Both the position numbers and the translations under genes were made by a program. The notes under the pieces are model-generated. The model ran no database searches, was not told where the DNA came from, and saw only the letters and a program-made list of their open reading frames with translations. From JAUWVG01 sp964633715 (GTDB lineage: Bacteria > Acidobacteriota > Aminicenantia > Aminicenantales > Aminicenantaceae): DNA of 64,000 bases. Location of the stretch: positions 51,961 through 115,960 of the forward strand of contig CAZWHQ010000005.1 in NCBI GenBank assembly GCA_964633715.1, given 5' to 3'. Below, piece after piece: positions 26,889-33,298 of the stretch. Numbering within the stretch: the stretch's first letter is position 1; every line of letters starts with the position of its first letter.

Positions 26889-28235
26889 ATGAATAAATCA
26901 ACCACACGGGCTTCCTCCTCCTTAATCCTAGTACGAGTGGAACAGATTCTAATTGGACTTGCTCTTACAGTTTTTTTATTTCAGCTAAAGTTTCATATCG
27001 TCTCAGATGGCATGACGCGTTTCCGGGCCTTAGAAATGCTGTTCAATCGGGGTGAATTGTCCGGGATGGCCTATTCAATCATTGGCCCATTGTTTTCTTC
27101 TCCGATCTATTTAATCGGCAAACTCATTGGTTCACCCCAAGTTTTGTGTGCCAAGTACAATTTTTTTCTATTTGTATTGGGCCTATTCTTGATTAATAAA
27201 ATTCTCAAAGATTATCTAGACGGATCAACCCGTCGAAAATTTTATCTAATCCTCATCTTAGGCTCGATGTTTCCTCAACATCTCAGCATGTATTTTGGGG
27301 AGGTATTCACAGCCGTTCTCGTTGGTTTCGGGATATTGGCTGTAATAACGAAGAAATATGTCAAGCTGGGCTATATCACTATTATTCTGGGCGCCGCTAA
27401 TATTCCAGCATCGGCAATCGGTCTTCTGTTAGTCGTACTTGTGCTCATTTTTAAAAGAAAAAGATGGGGGTATGCTCTTATTTTTCTCACTGTGATCGTG
27501 ATTATCCTTGCTGAGGCATGGATTCGTCGAGGTTCACCATTTAACACTGGCTACCACCAAAATGCTGGGTACAGGACTTTTATGCCATATTCGGGTTTAC
27601 CAGAATTTAGTTATCCATTTTTTTTTGGTTTTATATCTATCCTTCTATCCTTTGGAAAAGGTATCTTCTTTTTTGCCCCGGGAATGTTTCTTCCTGTCCG
27701 GAAACATTTCCTGAGGTATAAAGAAGAAATTTACATAAGCTACAAATTATGGATATGGTTTGTTTTTGGACTTATTCTAGTTTATGCAAAGTGGTGGGCG
27801 TGGTATGGAGGGTGGGTTTGGGGACCGAGGTTTTTCCTGTTCGCTTCCATACCAGCCTCGATGGCTCTAGCTATTCGTCTGTCATCATCAAGAGTAAGGA
27901 TTTTTCAGGATTTGTTAACACTGGTTGTCTTAGCGCTGTCATTCTGGATTGGAATAAATGGAACGGTTTTTGGTCTAAGTACTCTGGAAAGCCTCATGGC
28001 AAATAGATTTGCCACAGAAGCTTACACTTGGTACATCCCTGAGTTTAGTGTATTGTGGAGACCATTTGTCGTTATGAAGGACTTATCATCCAGTGACATT
28101 TTCATCATAACATTCTCCGTTGTAGTCTTTTTGTATATTGCAGCACCTTTTTTCTTCCGGTTAGGTGAATCCGTATTAATTGAACTGAAGAAATTTTGGG
28201 ATTCTAATTTTTCCGGCTCGAGATGGCGATTCTAA
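26889..28235 (+). CDS. Polytopic membrane protein, GT-C glycosyltransferase-like
   Basis: A protein of 448 aa with about ten hydrophobic segments. An early loop contains SDGMTRFRALEMLF after the first helix, in the place where GT-C enzymes keep their acidic catalytic motif. The block AKWWAWYGGWVWGPRFFLF (about 297-315) is of the type seen in lipid-linked-sugar glycosyltransferases and related Acidobacterial membrane proteins. The enzyme class is inferred and no donor or acceptor is known. No SD is seen before the ATG. It is isolated, with the tRNA-Arg locus about 200 bp downstream on the other strand. Confidence 0.55.
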   Translation: MNKSTTRASSSLILVRVEQILIGLALTVFLFQLKFHIVSDGMTRFRALEMLFNRGELSGMAYSIIGPLFSSPIYLIGKLIGSPQVLCAKYNFFLFVLGLFLINKILKDYLDGSTRRKFYLILILGSMFPQHLSMYFGEVFTAVLVGFGILAVITKKYVKLGYITIILGAANIPASAIGLLLVVLVLIFKRKRWGYALIFLTVIVIILAEAWIRRGSPFNTGYHQNAGYRTFMPYSGLPEFSYPFFFGFISILLSFGKGIFFFAPGMFLPVRKHFLRYKEEIYISYKLWIWFVFGLILVYAKWWAWYGGWVWGPRFFLFASIPASMALAIRLSSSRVRIFQDLLTLVVLALSFWIGINGTVFGLSTLESLMANRFATEAYTWYIPEFSVLWRPFVVMKDLSSSDIFIITFSVVVFLYIAAPFFFRLGESVLIELKKFWDSNFSGSRWRF

Positions 28236-28439
28236 AATTCAGAAGATACTGTATTCCTCTCTTTTTCCAGCTATTATTGCGATTCCTATTCACCTATCCA
28301 TTGGATGAAATCAACTGGGGAGGGTAAGCATAAAAAAAAACTTGAAGGCACTTCTAAGACATACCTGCCACTCAATTGTTCGGACTAATGCAGAGAAATC
28401 CCCATGGGACACAAAAGCCTAAAAACTAGGGGGATAAAG

Positions 28440-28515
28440 TGGCACGCCCGGAGGGATTCGAACCCCCGACCTTCGGATTCGAAGTCCGTCGCTCTATCCG
28501 CTGAGCTACGGGCGC
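28440..28515 (-). tRNA. tRNA-Arg (TCG), CCA encoded
   Basis: The mature 5' end is at 28515. The acceptor stem is GCGCCCG / CGGGCGT with discriminator G, and CCA is encoded at 28442-28440. The anticodon loop CTTCGAA gives TCG, reading CGA/CGN. The T-arm GGGGGTTCGAATCCC is normal. Its 5' half (nt 1 to about 41) is copied three times in the next 3 kb. Confidence 0.97.
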
Positions 28516-28533
28516 ACCGCTTAAAGAGGATTT

Positions 28534-28562
28534 ATTATAGCAAAATAAAAGAGGGAATTTAA
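28534..28562 (-). promoter_or_regulatory. tRNA-Arg promoter
   Basis: TATAAT (28539-28534, minus strand) lies exactly 18 nt upstream of the mature 5' end. The weak -35 candidate is TTAAAT, 17 nt further. Confidence 0.6.
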
Positions 28563-28626
28563 ATCTCTAATCTGTATGTCGTCAATTGAGTTAAAAAACG
28601 ATTAATACATAAGATTAAAACAAAAA

Positions 28627-28875
28627 TTATTCTTTTTCAAAAAGATCAGCTAAAAGCTCTTCCTTAGATTTCCCTAGATTATCTCCAACATCCTTTATTA
28701 TGTTGTTTAATGTCCCTATCTTGAGATTTTTATGTTTTGGAATTGTGATGTGATGATCTTCTTCCTTGGATCGAGTCAGACGTACATGGCTTCCTGTTTG
28801 CCTTGTAACAACATAATCATACTTGCCAAGGAGTTTAGCAAGATGTTCACCTCGGATATCCCGGGGAACTTTCAT
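28627..28875 (-). CDS. hicA: HicA-type mRNA interferase toxin
   Basis: A dsRBD-like toxin of 82 aa with the family pattern: an N-terminal RDIRGEHLAKLLGK helix, then RQTGSHVRLTR with the catalytic His30 in GSHxR, and an HHITIPKHKNLKIGTLNNIIKD block. HicA cleaves mRNA when free of HicB. The ATG overlaps the hicB stop (ATGA). This is module 1 of the TA array, closest to the intact tRNA-Arg, and its transcript could run towards it. Confidence 0.92.
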   Translation of the reverse strand: MKVPRDIRGEHLAKLLGKYDYVVTRQTGSHVRLTRSKEEDHHITIPKHKNLKIGTLNNIIKDVGDNLGKSKEELLADLFEKE

Positions 28876-29081
28876 ATTGACAAGACTTCTTCTTTGACTT
28901 GATGAAGCCTAATAATCCGAGGCATATTATCATCTTCAAAATGACATCGTGTTGCATCCTTGACAGCCTCTTTCAGATCCTCAAAGGTTTCAGCTTGAGT
29001 AAAGATGGAATATCCCAGCGCCTTTGCTTCAAATCCACCATCAAGTGATTCTTCAACCAAGAAGATAATTTCATCTTTCAT
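28872..29081 (-). CDS. hicB: HicB-type antitoxin
   Basis: A protein of 69 aa with the partly degraded RNase H-like fold of HicB: IIFLVEESLDGGFEAKALGYSIF, then TFEDLKEAVKDATRCHF. There is no C-terminal DNA-binding domain, so it is a minimal HicB that binds HicA without autoregulating through an HTH. AAGGAG lies upstream of the ATG. It overlaps hicA by 4 nt. Repeat 1 with its tRNA half lies 150 bp upstream and could supply the promoter. Confidence 0.88.
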   Translation of the reverse strand: MKDEIIFLVEESLDGGFEAKALGYSIFTQAETFEDLKEAVKDATRCHFEDDNMPRIIRLHQVKEEVLSI

Positions 29082-29229
29082 GCTGTCTCCTTAAAAGCTA
29101 TTCCTACATTTATCAGTGAGGGATTTATGTTCTTTGTATTATTGTAGATAATTTAAAACGCCACTGTCAATTTAATAAACAAGTCGAATCAACACTTTCG
29201 CAGCGTGAAATGGATTTTGAGTCCAGCCC

Positions 29230-29398
29230 ATTGTTTCTGGTGTCTATATAGTGACCATAAGAGATCTAAATAGATCTAAACAGAAACAATGCAATGTTTC
29301 TGATAATAAATGTAATTAACACATATTAAAGGAGTTATTGTTTCTGATGGAATTGGATTCGAAGTCCGTCGCTCTATCCGCTGAGTTACGGGCGCACC
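29230..29398 (-). repeat. TA-array repeat 1 with tRNA-Arg 5' half
   Basis: It starts with ATTGTTTCTGG (29230), contains a palindrome with arms CAGAAACA / TGTTTCTG (29281-29302) followed by the conserved GATAATAAATGTAATTAACACAT stretch. It ends in a copy of tRNA-Arg nt 1-44 (29355-29398) with one C-to-T change in the D-arm against the intact gene. An extra TTGTTTCTG lies at 29338. The interval 29082-29461 holds no gene besides this. Confidence 0.85.
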
Positions 29399-29413
29399 TA
29401 TTTTTGTGGGGTA

Positions 29414-29442
29414 ATTATAGCAGATTTGAGGAGTGAAATCTT
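29414..29442 (-). promoter_or_regulatory. Duplicated tRNA-type promoter upstream of repeat 1
   Basis: Minus strand: AAGATT (29442-29437), a 17-nt spacer and TATAAT (29419-29414), which is exactly 18 nt from the copied tRNA 5' end (29395). It points through repeat 1 into hicBA. Confidence 0.5.
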
Positions 29443-29461
29443 CAGAATCGGGAGTTTTAGG

Positions 29462-29884
29462 TTAGTCAATCAAACTGGTCATGTGAGATTTTAAGAACTT
29501 TTCTATAGCTAAAACAGTTTCTTTTTTGACTTTGGGCGGGCTCTGGGCAATCCAAACCGTAAAATTATAAAGTTCCTGAGTATCGACACTCATCCATTTC
29601 TTATTTTTATAGAGAAAAACGAACAGCGCCGTCATCGCAATTCTTTTATTTCCGTTCTGAAATGGATGATTTTTTATCATAAGGTAAAAAAGGATGCTGG
29701 CTTTATTGACCAGACCTGGATAAAGAGACTTCAAGTCAAAGCTTTGAAAAGGTGCCGCTAGGCAGCTTTCGAGTATATTTGGAAATCGTGTTGAGAAGTC
29801 AGGGATCGGTTCATTATAGGACATCATTTCATGGGCCAATTTGAAGGCTAAATATTCAATCTCTTTAACCGTTAGCGTTTCCAT
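29462..29884 (-). CDS. Fic/Doc-family (death-on-curing) toxin
   Basis: A Fic-fold protein of 140 aa. The core HPFQNGNKR (residues 73-81) matches HPFx(D/N)GNxR, with the catalytic His and the phosphate-binding residues present. Length and the tail FTVWIAQSPPKVKKETVLAIEKFL match Doc-like toxins, which phosphorylate or AMPylate cytoplasmic targets such as EF-Tu. The start overlaps the stop of the antitoxin gene by one nucleotide (TAATG). This is module 2 of the array. The substrate and the modification are not determined. Confidence 0.88.
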   Translation of the reverse strand: METLTVKEIEYLAFKLAHEMMSYNEPIPDFSTRFPNILESCLAAPFQSFDLKSLYPGLVNKASILFYLMIKNHPFQNGNKRIAMTALFVFLYKNKKWMSVDTQELYNFTVWIAQSPPKVKKETVLAIEKFLKSHMTSLID

Positions 29885-30141
29885 TATTCTCTTCCCAGTA
29901 ACTGCAGGACTTCACCATACTCATCCACCGTTTTCTTTACAGCCTTTTCGATTTTCTTCTTCGATTGAGGTGTTAATTCTTTGCCAAGAATATTAGAGAT
30001 CACTTTATTTGGGATCGCATAGATTCTGCCAATTCTTACGGCCTTGATTTGGCCGCTTTTCACTTTTTTATAAACAGCAATCCGGGAGATGCCTAGAAGC
30101 TCAGCCAGTTGTGGAATTGTTAAATATTCTTTTTTTTCCAT
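29884..30141 (-). CDS. HTH (excisionase-type) antitoxin of the Fic module
   Basis: A protein of 85 aa with an N-terminal MerR/excisionase-like HTH: EYLTIPQLAELLGISRIAVY, then KKVKSGQIKAVRIGRIYAIP. A lysine-rich helical C-terminus (residues 50-85) probably wraps the toxin. Phd is the usual partner of Doc; an excisionase-type HTH partner is a known variant. I chose ATG 30141 because GGAG lies 6 nt upstream; ATG 30153 has no SD and adds four residues. It likely binds the palindrome region upstream for autoregulation, but this is inferred. Confidence 0.82.
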   Translation of the reverse strand: MEKKEYLTIPQLAELLGISRIAVYKKVKSGQIKAVRIGRIYAIPNKVISNILGKELTPQSKKKIEKAVKKTVDEYGEVLQLLGRE

Positions 30142-30339
30142 TTGAATCTCCATTTTTGGTGTATAAATGTATTGTTAACCTCATGAATATGATTAACATT
30201 AGTTAATCTTACATATTCAAGTTAACATATGAAGCGCTCTAAAACAAGAGAAGTTGATTAAAGTGACAACCTTTTGATTCGAATTTTCTACTGACAGGAT
30301 GGATGTAAGAAGGACAGGAGCAAGTCGATCCTGTTGTCC

Positions 30340-30513
30340 GTATAGTGTCTATAACATATCCAAAGAGAGTGAAAGAGATATAACAGAATCAATACAGAAA
30401 CAAAACAATGTTTCTGATAATAAATGTAATTAACACATTTTAAAGAAGTTAGGATTTTCGTTTCCTCGGATTCGAAGTCCACTGCTCTATCCGCTGAGCC
30501 ACGGGGGCGCACC
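30340..30513 (-). repeat. TA-array repeat 2 with tRNA-Arg 5' half
   Basis: Nearly identical to repeat 3: four substitutions and one 2-nt insertion counted by eye over about 173 bp. It holds the palindrome CAGAAACA / TGTTTCTG (30395-30416; spacer altered) and the tRNA-Arg 5' half (30466-30513). It shares ACT for GTC in the anticodon-stem side with repeat 3. The flank beyond the tRNA half is not promoter-like: the hepT stop codon begins 3 nt away. No gene is supported in 30154-30516. Confidence 0.85.
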
Positions 30514-30516
30514 GAT

Positions 30517-30864
30517 TTATTCTTCAAGACTATTCTGGATTTTTAAAATACCTGGTTTTATTTGCTTTATCTCTTCGGATGCAACTTTCCAGATGATTTC
30601 CAAATCAATTCCAAAATAGGCATGAGTCAGCTTATCTCTCATCCCAGTTATCTTCTTCCAAGGAATCTCTGGACATAAATACCTTAGGCTCTTAGGAATT
30701 TTCTTCGAGGCTTCACCAATGATCTCAATACAACGAACAACTGCGTTTATTGTTTTTCGGTCATCCTTGAAGTCTGCAAAACTCATATCCTGTATGAAAT
30801 CTTCAATATCTTGAATAGAATCAAGAATATCTTGAATATAATCCGTATAGACTCTTTTTACCAT
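30517..30864 (-). CDS. hepT: HepT (HEPN-domain) RNase toxin
   Basis: A DUF86/HEPN protein of 115 aa. The RX4HXY RNase motif is intact: Arg76, His81 and Tyr83 in MRDKLTHAYFG. The EIIGEASKKIP helix is typical of the family. HepT cleaves RNA as a dimer and is neutralised by MntA through AMPylation of the HXY tyrosine. The start overlaps the mntA 3' end by 7 nt. The stop codon is 3 nt from the tRNA half of repeat 2, so the cassette edge is extremely tight. Confidence 0.9.
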   Translation of the reverse strand: MVKRVYTDYIQDILDSIQDIEDFIQDMSFADFKDDRKTINAVVRCIEIIGEASKKIPKSLRYLCPEIPWKKITGMRDKLTHAYFGIDLEIIWKVASEEIKQIKPGILKIQNSLEE

Positions 30865-31154
30865 ATATAAACAACTTCATTGAGGATATATTCACCGATC
30901 TTTGGTTTTAAGGCCTTCTTAGAAACCAAATCCACTTTTAAACCGAAAATACTTTGTAAATATTCTTCTAAATCTAAAAATACAAACAATCCGATTGGTT
31001 CTGAGAATTCTACTAGAATATCAACATCACTTCTCTTATTGGATTCTCCCCTGATATAAGAACCAAAAATGCCAATAGATTTCACCTTAAATTTCTTTTT
31101 TATTTCAGGCTTATATTCAGAAAGAATCTTTTTAAGCTCATTTACTGTCTTCAT
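30858..31154 (-). CDS. mntA: MntA minimal nucleotidyltransferase antitoxin
   Basis: A protein of 98 aa of the polymerase-beta nucleotidyltransferase fold. The signature is FGSYIRGESNKRSDVDILVEF, that is GS-x10-DxD, with a further acidic strand in LKVDLVSK. MntA AMPylates HepT and thereby blocks it. I chose the ATG at 31154 (GGAG upstream, MKTVNELKK) over an upstream ATG at 31238 that adds a non-homologous hydrophobic leader. This is module 3 of the array. Repeat 3 and its promoter-like element lie about 170 bp upstream on the same strand. Confidence 0.9.
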   Translation of the reverse strand: MKTVNELKKILSEYKPEIKKKFKVKSIGIFGSYIRGESNKRSDVDILVEFSEPIGLFVFLDLEEYLQSIFGLKVDLVSKKALKPKIGEYILNEVVYIW

Positions 31155-31321
31155 TATTGCTCCACTATTTGCCTTCTTATAAATAACACATAACTTTAGA
31201 AAAATAAAGATTTTGCAAAGAGGTATCAATGACGCCATTCATATCTTCCCTGAAATTTGGAACTCTCCAAAGCAGATGGTTAGGTTGATGCAGCTCTAAA
31301 TCGAGTAAATCAGAAAAACCT

Positions 31322-31509
31322 ATTGTTTCTGGTGTCTGTATAGTGTCCATAACATATCCAAAGAGAGTGAAAGAGATATAACAGAATCAATACAGAAACA
31401 ATGCAATGTTTCTGATAATAAATGTAATTAACACATTTTAAAGAAGTTAGGATTTTCGTTTCCTCGGATTCGAAGTCCACTGCTCTATCCGCTGAGCTAC
31501 GGGCGCACC
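31322..31509 (-). repeat. TA-array repeat 3 with tRNA-Arg 5' half
   Basis: It begins ATTGTTTCTGG (31322), has the palindrome arms CAGAAACA / TGTTTCTG (31393-31414) and ends in the tRNA-Arg 5' half (31464-31509). It is the outermost copy, distal to the intact tRNA. Apart from repeat 3 and the TPR tail relic, the gap 31155-31878 shows no gene. Confidence 0.85.
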
Positions 31510-31524
31510 GAATTTTGTAGGGCA

Positions 31525-31553
31525 ATTATAACAGAATTTTGGGACAGAATCTT
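31525..31553 (-). promoter_or_regulatory. Duplicated tRNA-type promoter upstream of repeat 3
   Basis: Minus strand: AAGATT (31553-31548), a 17-nt spacer and TATAAT (31530-31525), exactly 18 nt from the copied tRNA 5' end (31506). The boxes and spacing are the same as at repeat 1. It points towards mntA-hepT. Confidence 0.5.
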
Positions 31554-31567
31554 CCGATATTCTGATC

Positions 31568-31651
31568 CTACTTCAATCCAGCCAGCCTCTTTTCCGCATT
31601 GTCAACTTTAGAGAGGCCAAGATCAAAGTGTTTCCTCTTGTCTAACTTAAG
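31568..31651 (-). pseudogene. C-terminal relic of a TPR protein (copy A)
   Basis: The frame reads FDLGLSKVDNAEKRLAGLK and then a stop codon. This resembles the common tail of Acidobacterial TPR proteins (WKDADPxxxEVxDAxxRLAGLK). No upstream part survives. It is paralogous to copy B at 33199-33261. Confidence 0.5.
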
Positions 31652-31878
31652 TTGTACAAGCCTTTACTAGAAAGGGCGAAAAAAAGTCCAATCTGTGGCT
31701 GTACTAAGAATCTGTATTGATGTAAATAAATACAGGATCTCTTTGCGATCTAGTTCTAGGATGAGATTTCAGGAATCAGCAATTCCCTTTGCAAGTCACA
31801 CCGACGATCTGATAAGATTCATTGCGTCAGAAGATCTAATTTTTTAAGGAGCATATTCAAGGCAAAAGGAGAAAAAAC

Positions 31879-33177
31879 ATGTCTCGCGTTATTATTGTAG
31901 GGGGCGGTATTTGCGGGCTGCAAGTGGGCGCCTTACTTTCATCGGACGGCGATGAAGTTGTGGTGTTGGAGAAGCTTCATCGCCTGGGCGGCAGGGCCTT
32001 TGTCTGGAAAAAGGATGGTTTCAGCGTTGAAAACGGGATTCACCTCATCAGGTTCGGTCCTAAAAGCGCTACAGCTAAAGTGTTCAGACATCTTAATAAG
32101 CCACTTGCCTTCAAGGCACTGGGTAAGAGCTATGCGGGATTTCCAGACGGAAGGGTGGTGGACTTCCCTGCCTCACCCAAAGGATTCATCACCACAAAAA
32201 TGATGACCATTGGCGAGCGACTCAAAGCAATAAGACTTATGATTAAGCTCCGTTCTCAGGATTTCAATTCGTTTTTGGATACGAGTGTCAAGGATTGGAT
32301 GGAAGAGGAGGATTTCAGCGATGGTTTATGTAACTACTTGGTTCTAGTCAGCGCATCCATGCAAGTCTGCCCGTTTATCGAGCGGTCCAGCGCAGGCGAG
32401 TTGCTAATGAACATGCAGAGCGTGATTCTGAAAGGCCATTCGACCATGTACCCAGTACAAGGATGGGAGTACATCTATGACACGCTGATTGACGCGATCA
32501 AAGTGAAAGGCAAAATCCGCACACAGGCCGGTGTCAATTCCGTGATCATGGAAAATGGCAGAGCTCGTGGCGTGGAACTTGAATCGGGAGAGAGGCTGGA
32601 AGCGGATCGGGTAGTGGTGACACTCCCTGCCCAGGAGATATTCCAAGTCATAGACGAATCGTTAGTGCCGGCTGATTTTGCATCCTTGTGCAAGGATTTG
32701 AAACCAACCTCGGGAGTTTCTATAGATTATGGTCTCAAACGGAGAATTTCAAACGACGACGGTCTGTGGTACTTTTGGGAGCCCATGAGTTTCGGCCTGT
32801 TTACCTCGAATATGAGACCTGAAACCGCACCGCCAGGAAAACAGCTACTGACCTGGTTTTACCCTACCGAGCTTTCCGACATGGAAGATGAAACCAAAGC
32901 CAGCGCTTTGGAAGAGCAGCTGGAACAGGCCATCTTCAAACAGTTCCCTGGATTGAGGGATGCTATCGAATGGCGTCGCGCAATGCATTTGAAGATGGTG
33001 GACGGTGTGGAGGTTAATGTAGACCAACATCGTGGCAAACGTCCTGGCTACCGGGTGCCTGGAATTGATGAGTTGTTCCTGGCAGGTGATTCGCTGAAAG
33101 GTTCAGGGGCTGGAGGCGATGTTGGACATGAGTCAGTGCTTGGGTGTTATAAAGAGATGACTGGGCAGGATATTTAG
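31879..33177 (+). CDS. FAD-dependent amine oxidase / phytoene-desaturase-like oxidoreductase
   Basis: A protein of 432 aa with an N-terminal dinucleotide-binding motif GGGICGLQ (residues 8-15) and the FAD motif VLEKLHRLGGRA. A C-terminal FAD-binding block ELFLAGDSLKGSGAGGDVG closes the fold. This is the pattern of the NAD(P)-binding-like amine oxidase superfamily, which includes carotenoid desaturases, protoporphyrinogen oxidases and flavin amine oxidases. The substrate is unknown. AAAAGGAG lies 6 nt before the ATG. It stands alone between two paralogous TPR-tail relics, suggesting that recombination brought it here. Confidence 0.85.
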   Translation: MSRVIIVGGGICGLQVGALLSSDGDEVVVLEKLHRLGGRAFVWKKDGFSVENGIHLIRFGPKSATAKVFRHLNKPLAFKALGKSYAGFPDGRVVDFPASPKGFITTKMMTIGERLKAIRLMIKLRSQDFNSFLDTSVKDWMEEEDFSDGLCNYLVLVSASMQVCPFIERSSAGELLMNMQSVILKGHSTMYPVQGWEYIYDTLIDAIKVKGKIRTQAGVNSVIMENGRARGVELESGERLEADRVVVTLPAQEIFQVIDESLVPADFASLCKDLKPTSGVSIDYGLKRRISNDDGLWYFWEPMSFGLFTSNMRPETAPPGKQLLTWFYPTELSDMEDETKASALEEQLEQAIFKQFPGLRDAIEWRRAMHLKMVDGVEVNVDQHRGKRPGYRVPGIDELFLAGDSLKGSGAGGDVGHESVLGCYKEMTGQDI

Positions 33178-33198
33178 ATGTAGGTTTGTTAGCAATTC

Positions 33199-33261
33199 CC
33201 TAAATCCAGCCAGCCGATTCTTCGCATCGTCAACTTCGGGGAAGACTGGATCGGCGTCTTT
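33199..33261 (-). pseudogene. C-terminal relic of a TPR protein (copy B)
   Basis: The frame reads KDADPVFPEVDDAKNRLAGF, matching the usual tail motif of TPR proteins; no stop codon follows directly. It lies between the FAD oxidoreductase and the propeller gene. The DNA over the AATCCAGCCAGCC core is shared with copy A. Confidence 0.5.
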
Positions 33262-33298
33262 GCCTTACATCACCGATCCTGCGGACGTAAACACGCCG

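Noticed and set aside
28370..28438. CCTA-AAAAC-TAGG hairpin downstream of tRNA-Arg
   Set aside because: The stem is only four base pairs and the T-run is interrupted; not convincing as a terminator.
30288..30527. Open frame across repeat 2 (and a near-identical one at 31310-31525)
   Set aside because: Both are translations of the repeat and the tRNA half; their similarity reflects DNA duplication and not a protein family.
29230..31509. Repeats considered as a CRISPR array
   Set aside because: There are only three units, about 1 kb apart, with genes between them; there are no short regular spacers and no cas genes.
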